From assembly GCA_030550225.1 (NCBI GenBank), contig JAUQPV010000038.1, positions 1 to 13,943 of the forward strand: 13,943 bases of DNA, in the 5' to 3' direction. The translations under genes were made by a program, and so were the position numbers. The notes under the pieces are model-generated. The model saw nothing but the letters and a program-made list of their open reading frames with translations, had not been told where the DNA came from and did no database searches. Of the stretch, positions 1 through 7,335 are shown piece by piece (positions within the stretch are counted from its first letter, which is position 1; each line of letters opens with the position of its first letter). Origin of the DNA: Acidobacteriota bacterium. Lineage in GTDB: Bacteria > Acidobacteriota > HRBIN11.

Positions 1-683
1 AAGGCCTCCATGGACGTGTCCCGACGGGGACCCTCGTCGACCTCTAAGACGAAGTCGCGGTTCTGGGGCCTTCCCTCGACCGACTCGACCCATTGGACTG
101 GCACGGGGGCGACTTCTTCCCGAAATTTCCCCGTGTCGATAGCCTGGACGGCTTTCCGGTGGCTCTCCAAGGCGAAGAGGTCCTGTTCTTCTCGGGAGAT
201 TTGGTAGCGCTCGGCCAGATTCTCGGCCGTTAGGCCCATGCTCAGATAGACGTCGGGATAAGTCTTCATGAGGGCCGGATTCGGACTCGGGTGCCAGCCC
301 CCCATTGGAAGCCGACTCATCGACTCGACGCCCCCGGCGATGACCAAGTTCGCCACGCCGAGCATGATCCGCTGGGCCCCGATGGCGATAGCCTCCAGAC
401 CGGAGGCACAGAAGCGGTTTAGGGTAAACGCCGGTACGGAAACGGGTAGGCCGGCCCGGAGGGCCGCGATGCGAGCCACATTCAGGCCCTGTTCGGCCTC
501 CGGCGTCGCACAGCCAATGATGATGTCGTCAATTAGGCTGAGGTCGAAATCAGGGACCCGCTTCAGTAGGGTGCGGATCACGTGGGCCAGCAAGTCGTCC
601 GGACGGACGTGGCGGAGTGAGCCCTTCGGAGCCTTGCCGATCGGCGACCGGACCCCGGCGACGATAAAAGCAGCACGTGTCAT
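1..683 (-). CDS. Thiolase (acetyl-CoA C-acyltransferase), N-terminal part, cut by window edge
   Basis: About 227 codons are visible, starting at ATG 683 and running off the left edge; thiolases are usually about 390-400 residues, so a little over half is present. The start MTRAAFIVAGVRSPIGK is typical of the family. The nucleophilic cysteine lies in NRFCASGLEAI (Cys92), followed by GGVESMSRLPMGG near residues 117-129. The enzyme catalyses thiolytic cleavage of 3-ketoacyl-CoA, or the reverse condensation of acyl-CoA units; the acetoacetyl-CoA and long-chain beta-oxidation types cannot be separated here. The His and second Cys of the C-terminal active site lie outside the window. AAGGGG at 690-695, six bases before the ATG, supports the start. 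It reads in the same direction as lpxK after a 126-bp gap that holds a heptamer array, so an operon is uncertain. The cytoplasmic enzyme has no obvious functional tie to lpxK. Confidence 0.93.
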   Translation of the reverse strand, partial: MTRAAFIVAGVRSPIGKAPKGSLRHVRPDDLLAHVIRTLLKRVPDFDLSLIDDIIIGCATPEAEQGLNVARIAALRAGLPVSVPAFTLNRFCASGLEAIAIGAQRIMLGVANLVIAGGVESMSRLPMGGWHPSPNPALMKTYPDVYLSMGLTAENLAERYQISREEQDLFALESHRKAVQAIDTGKFREEVAPVPVQWVESVEGRPQNRDFVLEVDEGPRRDTSMEA

Positions 684-721
684 AGTCCACCCCTTGATTG
701 GGACCTGGATGTCTACCGATG

Positions 722-763
722 TTACAGGATGCAAGATGCAGGATACAAGATGCAGGATAAGGC
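722..763. repeat. Degenerate 7-bp tandem array
   Basis: Six consecutive 7-bp units read TTACAGG, ATGCAAG, ATGCAGG, ATACAAG, ATGCAGG and ATAAGGC, with consensus ATGCARG. The array lies between the lpxK stop and the thiolase start. It resembles the heptameric short tandem repeats known from intergenic DNA of some bacteria, such as filamentous cyanobacteria. No function can be read from the sequence. Confidence 0.75.
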
Positions 764-809
764 GGGGTGAGACCCTGATTCGGGGTCCCACGGGCTAAAC
801 GGGTCCACA

Positions 810-1907
810 CTAAGTAAGCAGGGTCGAAACCCTGAGATCTGGCGGGCCCTCCCGGAGGCGGCGTTGGAGCCAGTCCGGGAAGTTCGGACTCGGCGGTAAG
901 AAGCTCAACTGTTGACCTACGACGATGACGGTGAAGTTCGGGCGGTAAGCTTCCATCTTGACCCAATCCTTGAGAGTCGTGAGGACGCCCCAGCAAGTCC
1001 GGCTGGTGAGTTCCAGACGACGAATCTCTTCAGGTCCCCAGGGGGCATGATCCGGCCGGATCCACGTAGCGGCGATGTCGATACCGGCCTCGCGGAGGTC
1101 CTGCACGAAGGAATCGGGGTCAGCGATAGTCGCCGTGACCATCCAGCGGCCGTGTCGGAGTTCCTCCAGGGGCACGGGGCGGGCACCCTCCCGCATGTCC
1201 AGGAAGGGGCCGACGGAGAAGCGGACCCGAAAGATAGGACGTCGCCAAGATCGAAAACGACGGAGAGCCCGCTCGACGGCCTCGTACTCCTCAGGGGTCC
1301 GACCCTTCGTCAGAAGAATGGCATCCGCCCGTCGGAGGTGGTGAAGGGGCTCCCGGAGACGGCCGCTCGGGAACAAACGTCGGGAGCACCGCCAATTGGG
1401 AATGTCGATTAAGACCAAATCGACGGTTCGGGCCAAACGTCGATATTGGAAGCCGTCGTCCAACAGGACGACGTCAAAAGCCCCATTCCGGGCGGCCAAG
1501 GCGTAAGCCGCCTCCCGACGTCGGCCGACAGCCACGGTGACCGGGACCCACCGGACCAGCATGGCCGGCTCGTCCCCGATGGCCCGCCAGTCTGGGACCG
1601 AAGCCCGGTCGATATCGACCCAGGCGACGCCTCGGTGACGACCTCGGTATCCGCGAGAGAGGACGAGGGGCGTATACCCGAGGGTCCGGAAATAACGGGC
1701 CAAATACATCACGAAGGGCGTCTTCCCACTTCCGCCGACGAATAGACTCCCCACGCTGACGACGGGTACAGGCAGACGAACGGTCTTTCGTAGGCCAATG
1801 TCATAGGTATGGTGCCATAGACAGGTCAGAAGCCCGTATACGCCAGCCCAGGGGGCCATCCCCATACCCCAGACAGGGTGGCTTAGGAGAGCATCCAGTC
1901 GTGTCAT
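810..1907 (-). CDS. lpxK: Tetraacyldisaccharide 4'-kinase (lipid A biosynthesis)
   Basis: This 365-residue protein matches LpxK, the inner-membrane-associated kinase that transfers the ATP gamma-phosphate to the 4' position of tetraacyldisaccharide-1-phosphate to give lipid IVA. The N-terminal 40 residues include the hydrophobic, aromatic segment typical of the membrane-facing start (PWAGVYGLLTCLWH). The family's P-loop is GSLFVGGSGKTP at residues 53-64. Downstream are LSRGYRGR near 83-90, GDEP at 111-114 and DDGFQYRRLAR at 150-160, all characteristic of LpxK. Known family members are about 320-350 residues, so the length is slightly long. The start at ATG 1907 keeps the whole N-terminal helix but has no strong Shine-Dalgarno sequence. 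The other lipid A genes are not adjacent. Its presence is the best evidence in the window for a lipopolysaccharide-containing outer membrane. Confidence 0.95.
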   Translation of the reverse strand: MTRLDALLSHPVWGMGMAPWAGVYGLLTCLWHHTYDIGLRKTVRLPVPVVSVGSLFVGGSGKTPFVMYLARYFRTLGYTPLVLSRGYRGRHRGVAWVDIDRASVPDWRAIGDEPAMLVRWVPVTVAVGRRREAAYALAARNGAFDVVLLDDGFQYRRLARTVDLVLIDIPNWRCSRRLFPSGRLREPLHHLRRADAILLTKGRTPEEYEAVERALRRFRSWRRPIFRVRFSVGPFLDMREGARPVPLEELRHGRWMVTATIADPDSFVQDLREAGIDIAATWIRPDHAPWGPEEIRRLELTSRTCWGVLTTLKDWVKMEAYRPNFTVIVVGQQLSFLPPSPNFPDWLQRRLREGPPDLRVSTLLT

Positions 1908-1930
1908 CGTCTTAACAGAATCGTGATGGG

Positions 1931-2045
1931 TTCGTGAAAACCCGCATGGATTCGGCTTTTCCGACCCTTCGGAGCGGACGATTTTTCAAGCCAAGGGCCG
2001 TTCGGCATTTCGGCCGTTCGGCAGAGGGTCCAAAAGGCCCTGGGG
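1931..2045. repeat. Roughly 100-bp direct repeat, copy 1
   Basis: Copy 1 begins TTCGTGAAAACCCGCATGG and continues through CGATTTTTCAAG to the AGGGTCCAAAAGGCCCT hairpin. It matches 2312-2411 almost base for base, with a few substitutions and one extra 16-bp segment (ATTTCGGCCGTTCGGC, a partial local duplication of CGGCCGTTCGGC). Its right end runs into the transposase-like coding remnant. Confidence 0.85.
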
Positions 2046-2235
2046 GTCCTGGACCACCTGGACGCCTCGATCCAGACCCCGGAAGCTCGGATTCGGGCCC
2101 GGGTCCGGCGGACGCCGGAGATGGGCCTCCTGCAGACCCTGCCGGGGGTCGGTCCCATCTTGGCGTCCGTCATCGCCCTGGAAGTCGGCGACATCGGACG
2201 CTTCCCGTCGGCGGCCCACTTGGCCAGCTCCTGTT
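2021..2235 (+). pseudogene. IS110/IS116/IS902-family transposase fragment (Transposase_20 region)
   Basis: One plus-strand frame reads an open fragment of about 70 residues starting near RQRVQKALGVLDHLD and ending near RFPSAAHLASSC. The core LLQTLPGVGPILASVIALE followed by VGDIGRFPSAAHLAS matches the C-terminal Transposase_20 (IS110-type) domain, whose helix-hairpin-helix-like LxxIPGVGP motif and FPSxxxLAS segment are conserved. The N-terminal DEDD-type catalytic domain and everything after LASSC are missing, and the frame ends at TAA shortly afterwards, so it cannot encode a working transposase. Base and codon use match the surrounding genes, which suggests the insertion is old or came from a similar genome. 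IS110 elements normally lack terminal inverted repeats, so the original borders cannot be placed. Confidence 0.8.
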
Positions 2236-2257
2236 GCCGAACTGCCGAACTGCCATT
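2234..2257. repeat. Short 8-bp array (CTGCCGAA type)
   Basis: Three 8-bp units, TTGCCGAA, CTGCCGAA and CTGCCATT, follow directly after the transposase fragment. The unit is the same as in the arrays at 6411-6466 and, as its complement, 7271-7317. Confidence 0.6.
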
Positions 2258-2262
2258 ATAAT
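2234..2262 (+). promoter_or_regulatory. Possible sigma-70-like promoter upstream of hppA
   Basis: TTGCCG (2234-2239) and a perfect TATAAT (2257-2262) are separated by 17 bp and point towards hppA. A transcript would have a leader of roughly 320 nt. The -35 hexamer belongs to the octamer array, so the match may be partly fortuitous. Confidence 0.4.
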
Positions 2263-2311
2263 AGTGAAGCTCCCATTTTGCCCTTTCTTTCGGCTTAGCA
2301 GAGCCGTCCGA

Positions 2312-2411
2312 TTCGTGAAAACCCGCATGGATTCGGCTTTTTCGACCCTTCGGGGAGGACGATTTTTCAAGCCAAGGGCCGTTCGGCAGAGGGTCCAAAA
2401 GACCCTGGGGT
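2312..2411. repeat. Roughly 100-bp direct repeat, copy 2
   Basis: This is the second copy of the repeat at 1931-2045, without the 16-bp insertion. It ends in a perfect 6-bp-stem hairpin, AGGGTC-CAAAA-GACCCT (2390-2406); the same place in copy 1 has one G:T-compatible change. The two copies are about 380 bp apart and flank the transposase fragment on each side. Confidence 0.85.
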
Positions 2412-2483
2412 GCCCCTGGCCCATTCAAGGATCTATCGGCCTATCGGCCGACCAGCCCATCGGCTGCCAGTTTGAAAAATCGT
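2359..2483. repeat. 125-bp MITE-like segment bounded by 12-bp inverted repeats
   Basis: ACGATTTTTCAA at 2359-2370 is perfectly complementary to TTGAAAAATCGT at 2472-2483. A third copy of ACGATTTTTCAA sits in the upstream direct repeat at 1978-1989, and the 10-bp core GATTTTTCAA recurs at 12213-12222. The segment has no coding capacity. No target-site duplication was identified, so mobility is only a suggestion. Confidence 0.45.
2433..2464. repeat. 8-bp tandem array (CTATCGGC type)
   Basis: Four adjacent 8-bp units read CTATCGGC, CTATCGGC, CGACCAGC and CCATCGGC. The array lies inside the 125-bp segment bounded by inverted repeats and upstream of hppA. Confidence 0.6.
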
Positions 2484-2588
2484 GTTTCCCGGGCGATGGG
2501 AAAGGCCGTTCCGGCACCATTCTCACGGGCTGAACGGCTCTGTTAGGTTTCCATCCGGTCTAAGTCACTCGACGATGGGGGGTATGTC

Positions 2589-4640
<2,052 letters not shown>

Positions 4641-4647
4641 CCGATCC

Positions 4648-4720
4648 CGGAGCGCAGGCGTCCCCGCCTGTGGGAGCGCAGGCGTCCCCGCCTGTGGGAA
4701 CGCAGGCCTCCGGCCTGCTT
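4648..4720. repeat. Three tandem 24-bp hairpin-forming units between convergent genes
   Basis: Units at 4648-4671, 4672-4695 and 4696-4720 share the form GGGAGCGCAGGCGTCCCC + GCCTGT. The first two each fold as CAGGCG-TCCC-CGCCTG. The third has CAGGCC-TCC-GGCCTG, where both arms changed together so the 6-bp stem is kept. The array fills the gap between the hppA stop and the aminotransferase stop codon, overlapping the latter by two bases. The position suits a bidirectional terminator or a REP-like element, but no U-tract is present. Confidence 0.85.
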
Positions 4721-5846
4721 ACGGGCGGAAACGCCGGAGGGCGTCCACGACCCGGTGGACCTCGGCGTCCGTCATTTCCGGAAAGAGGGGAACGCTGAGG
4801 GTTTCCCGAGCCCAAGCGGTAGCTTGAGGAAATCGGTCTGGCGGTACTTCCAAAAAAGCGAAAGCCGGTTGGAAGGGGACCGGCGTGTCGTAATAGATGC
4901 CCGTCTGGACCCGATGGGCGTGGAGCCACTCCCGCAGGGCTTCCCGGTAGGGCGTGCGCAGGACAGCCAGGTGCCAGGCCGGCTCGGCCTCGGGAATCGT
5001 TTGGACCCAGTGCCAGTACCGACCTCCCGGAGCCTGGGCTCGGTACGTCCCCATGATAGCATTCCGTCGGGCGATCCAGGCGTCCAAATATCGAAGCTTG
5101 GCCCGCAGGAAGGCGGCCTGGAGTTCCCCCAGCCGGAAGTTAAAGCCCACCTGGACATGCAAGTGATGCTGAGCCCGACCGTGATTCCGAATGAGACGAC
5201 ATCGCTCGGCCCACTGGGGGTCGTCCGTCACGATGGCCCCGGCGTCCCCCAGGGCGCTCAGGTTCTTGGTCGGATAAAAGCTGAAGCAGGCGATGTCCCC
5301 AAAAGTCCCGGCCCGGCGTCCCCGAAATCGAGCCCCGTGGGCCTGGGCGGCGTCCTCGATGAGGGCCAGGCCGTACCGGTCGCACAATTGTCGTAAGGCC
5401 ACCATGTCCCCGACCTGACCGTACAGATGAACGGGCAGGACGGCCACTGTCCGAGGTGTGATGGCGGCCTCGACCTGCGGAAGGTCCATCAGGGCCGTCG
5501 CCGCGTCGACGTCGACAAAGACGGGCCGGGCGCCGGCCATCAAGATGGCCTCGACGGTCGCCACAAACGTGAAGGCTGTCGTGATGACTTCATCACCCGG
5601 GCCGATGTCCAGTGCTTTGAGGGCGATGTAGAGAGCCACACTCCCATTGGCGCACGCAATCCCGTATCGGGCGCCACACCAGGCCGCCCAATCGGCTTCA
5701 AAGGCCTCCGTTTCTTCGCCGAGGACAAACTGGCCCCGTTCCAAGACACGTCGGAAGGCCTCATCTAAGACCTCACGAAGTAGGGCATTGTGCCGCCGAA
5801 CATCGACGAAGGGGACCCACGCGGGTCCACTCTCCGACTTTCCCAT
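4719..5846 (-). CDS. DegT/DnrJ/EryC1/StrS-family PLP-dependent aminotransferase
   Basis: The 375-residue protein belongs to the sugar aminotransferase family, fold type I. These enzymes use pyridoxal phosphate and usually glutamate to aminate nucleotide-linked keto-sugars for O-antigen, capsule, glycan or antibiotic sugars. The internal-aldimine lysine is in SFYPTKNLSALGD (Lys194), the PLP-contacting acidic segment is LALIEDAAQAHGA near 160-172, and the N-terminal motif NGSVALYIALKAL is near 67-79. GEETEAFEADWAAWCG near 43-58 and VPLFPEMTDAEV near the C-terminus are also typical. A TTG four codons upstream keeps the frame open, but ATG 5846 is preferred because GAGGCG (5851-5856) lies just upstream. 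No other sugar gene is adjacent, so the substrate is unknown. Its stop overlaps the last repeat unit at its 3' end. Confidence 0.93.
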   Translation of the reverse strand: MGKSESGPAWVPFVDVRRHNALLREVLDEAFRRVLERGQFVLGEETEAFEADWAAWCGARYGIACANGSVALYIALKALDIGPGDEVITTAFTFVATVEAILMAGARPVFVDVDAATALMDLPQVEAAITPRTVAVLPVHLYGQVGDMVALRQLCDRYGLALIEDAAQAHGARFRGRRAGTFGDIACFSFYPTKNLSALGDAGAIVTDDPQWAERCRLIRNHGRAQHHLHVQVGFNFRLGELQAAFLRAKLRYLDAWIARRNAIMGTYRAQAPGGRYWHWVQTIPEAEPAWHLAVLRTPYREALREWLHAHRVQTGIYYDTPVPFQPAFAFLEVPPDRFPQATAWARETLSVPLFPEMTDAEVHRVVDALRRFRP

Positions 5847-5862
5847 CGGTCGCCTCAAGTAG

Positions 5863-5893
5863 ATAGGCAGGTGGGCAGGTCGGGGGATAGGAG
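5863..5893. repeat. Short degenerate array, complement of the CTGCC type
   Basis: Units ATAGGCAG, GTGGGCAG, GTCGGGGG and ATAGGAG follow one another; on the minus strand they read CTGCCTAT and CTGCCCAC, matching the array at 6411-6426. An 11-bp inverted match, GGCAGGTCGGG (5874-5884) against CCCGACCTGCC (6405-6415), ties the two arrays on either side of the TnpB remnant. Confidence 0.55.
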
Positions 5894-5918
5894 ATGGGGA
5901 CAGTAGAATGGATAGGAC

Positions 5919-6284
5919 TTACGCAGTTGCCTGCGCTTCCCCCTGTGTCCCCGAGGCGTTCGCCCCTGGGACAGGAAGGGGGCGACCGGGGGCACCCATG
6001 ACCCCCTGCCCCCACCGGGGGGACTGAAGCCGCCCAAAGAGGGCACGGCCCTCCTCGGCCCGGCCCAGCCCCCCGGGGAGGATTTGGGCCCGCTTGGCGA
6101 TGTTCCAGGCCGCCAGGAGCTGGCGGTCCATCGAAAGCCCGCACGAGGGACACTCGAGTCCCACCCGCCCCCTTAGGTCCTTCCCCCCGCATACCGGGCA
6201 GGTGCGGCTCGTGTCCCTCGGATCGACCTCCGTATGGAATAGGGACTGCCGCCCCGGGTGGCCGAGGGCGGGCGGTGACCCTCC
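5919..6284 (-). pseudogene. TnpB (IS200/IS605/IS607-type) C-terminal remnant
   Basis: One minus-strand frame, open from just after a TAG at 6285-6287, encodes the terminal part of a TnpB-like protein. VDPRDTSRTCPVCGG is followed by VGLECPSCGLSMDRQLL and AAWNIAKR. This gives the two CxxC pairs of the OrfB zinc ribbon and the conserved D-R-x(3)-A-A-x-N segment that contributes the last catalytic Asp of the RuvC-like nuclease. TnpB proteins are about 350-450 residues; only about 120 codons remain and the N-terminal RuvC motifs are absent. No TnpA Y1 or serine transposase is beside it. A guide (omega/reRNA) would normally overlap the 3' end of tnpB, but I cannot delimit one here. The gene is almost certainly dead. 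Confidence 0.85.
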
Positions 6285-6410
6285 CTATCCAGGAGTCGCT
6301 CAGGATAGCGACCCGATGACGTTTACCGCCTAAGGTGAACGTCCGCCTCGAGGACCGCAGTCGTCCTGGCAATGTCCCCATAGACGACCCCAGGCGTTCC
6401 CCCTCCCGAC

Positions 6411-6466
6411 CTGCCTATCTGCCCATCTGCTGAACTGCCGAATTGCCCAATTGCTTATCTACCCAA
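6411..6466. repeat. Seven-unit 8-bp degenerate tandem array
   Basis: Seven contiguous 8-bp units read CTGCCTAT, CTGCCCAT, CTGCTGAA, CTGCCGAA, TTGCCCAA, TTGCTTAT and CTACCCAA, consensus YTGCCNAW, with no break in phase over 56 bp. The array lies 24 bp past the stop of the pilin-like gene and right of the TnpB remnant. The same unit occurs in opposite orientation on the other side of the pilin-like gene (7271-7317). Confidence 0.85.
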
Positions 6467-6490
6467 GAACAGTCGTTCGTCACTCACGCC

Positions 6491-7252
6491 TCAAAAGAGG
6501 CGATCATTGAACACTAAAAGGACCGGGAGGTCAACCTTTCCGGCCCCCTCGGCCGGGAAAAGGCATCGAATGCTTCCATGCAGGGGCCCGGCGGCCTCGA
6601 CCCGGCAGTCGCGCAGGCCATCGGCCAATCGCAAGCGGCCGCCTTGGTGCCGACGGTACAGGCGATACGTGCCGGGTCGGTCGCCGTCTGGCTCGACCTC
6701 GTAGGCCGTCCAAGCCACAGACACCAACCGGGTCCCCGCCGGAAGCTGTCCGGACTGGCCCGGTGGGCCTACGATAGCCTGGACTTCCAGGGTGTTCGGC
6801 GGGACGGGTCGACCCCGGACGAGAACGCCTTCCGGAGACTCGGCGGGCTGACACCAAACGTACAAGGCCTCGGCGTCTGGGCGAAGTTCCCAAAAGCGAA
6901 CCCGCCATGCGGCCGGCCGGACGGGGGTCAGGTCAATCAGGACGGCCGATAACCGACCGTCGGGGGCCAGCAAGGTCACGCCGGGGGCGTCTGGCTTGTC
7001 CAGGCGGGAAAACCGCAGTTGCCCGACCCCCCGTACGACCGGGTCTGCGGGGGTAACGTGGAAGCGCGTATTCAGGTCCCGGGCCGTCCAGTAAAAGAGC
7101 GTCCGTTGGGTCTGCCACCAGGCCGAGAGGACCTGTTGCCGCCGCCGCAGGCGAACGGCTTGAAGTCCGACGTCCAAGACGGTCCCCAGTACGATCAGGC
7201 CAAGGGCCATCCCGATGAGGAAAGCCCAAAACGTCACGCCCCTTGACTGCAT
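6491..7252 (-). CDS. PilW-like type IV pilin / pseudopilin-like protein
   Basis: The 253-residue product begins MQSRG followed by VTFWAFLIGMALGLIVLGTV, which has the layout of a short class III prepilin leader: a basic start, Gly at -1, then a long N-terminal hydrophobic helix. The helix and the following basic RLRRRQQ stretch recall PilW-type minor pilins. The usual Phe at +1 is Val, and the Glu expected at +5 is missing (Ala). Some minor pseudopilins such as GspK also lack that Glu, so the protein may sit at a pilus tip or be anchored without polymerising. The remaining 220 residues form a beta-rich globular domain I do not recognise. ATG 7252 is preferred over an in-frame TTG six codons upstream, because that TTG has no ribosome binding site while AGGG lies upstream of the ATG. 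The gene follows the lipoprotein gene by 83 bp; no pilus machinery is visible in the window. Confidence 0.6.
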   Translation of the reverse strand: MQSRGVTFWAFLIGMALGLIVLGTVLDVGLQAVRLRRRQQVLSAWWQTQRTLFYWTARDLNTRFHVTPADPVVRGVGQLRFSRLDKPDAPGVTLLAPDGRLSAVLIDLTPVRPAAWRVRFWELRPDAEALYVWCQPAESPEGVLVRGRPVPPNTLEVQAIVGPPGQSGQLPAGTRLVSVAWTAYEVEPDGDRPGTYRLYRRHQGGRLRLADGLRDCRVEAAGPLHGSIRCLFPAEGAGKVDLPVLLVFNDRLF

Positions 7253-7270
7253 CCCCGTGATCCCTGGCAA

Positions 7271-7317
7271 TTCGGGAGTTCGGCAGTCGGCAGATGGTCA
7301 GTTCAGCAGGTGAGCGG
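7271..7317. repeat. 8-bp degenerate array (TTCGGCAG type)
   Basis: Units TTCGGGAG, TTCGGCAG, TCGGCAG (one base short), ATGGTCAG, TTCAGCAG and GTGAGCGG are contiguous. TTCGGCAG is the exact complement of CTGCCGAA found at 2242-2249 and 6435-6442. The array occupies the 83-bp gap between the lipoprotein gene and the pilin-like gene. Confidence 0.75.
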
Positions 7318-7335
7318 CCGGATTCCCGAATGGCA

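Larger units (their letters stand above)
1908..2588. other. 681-bp spacer with no intact gene
   Basis: This stretch separates the divergent genes lpxK (-) and hppA (+). I see no believable intact coding region. It contains two copies of a roughly 100-bp direct repeat, a transposase remnant, an octamer array overlapping a promoter-like TATAAT box, a second array of CTATCGGC-like units and a GGGGGG ribosome binding site (2577-2582) six bases before the hppA ATG. The mixture suggests insertion, decay and recombination in the gap between two transcription units. Confidence 0.7.
5847..6490. other. 644-bp spacer with TnpB remnant and repeat arrays
   Basis: No intact gene is supported between the aminotransferase start and the pilin-like gene stop, both on the minus strand. 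The stretch holds a short array at its left end, the C-terminal part of a TnpB gene and a clear octamer array at its right end. A further open frame spanning most of this stretch on the minus strand has no recognisable protein motif and is out of frame with the TnpB remnant, so I treat it as chance. Confidence 0.7.

Noticed and set aside
722..763. CRISPR array
   Set aside because: Units are 7 bp and contiguous, with no spacers.
820..833. AGGGT-CGAA-ACCCT hairpin as lpxK terminator
   Set aside because: It lies inside the coding region before the lpxK stop, has a 5-bp stem and no U-tract.
1934..2533. 199-codon plus-strand open frame through the lpxK-hppA spacer
   Set aside because: It crosses both direct repeats and is not the frame that encodes the transposase motifs; its protein shows no family features.
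4648..4720. CRISPR array
   Set aside because: The 24-bp units are directly adjacent without variable spacers, and no cas gene is nearby.
5773..6381. 202-codon minus-strand frame over the TnpB remnant
   Set aside because: The zinc-ribbon motifs are in a different frame, and this frame reads low-complexity Gly/Pro/Arg sequence that also overlaps the aminotransferase start.
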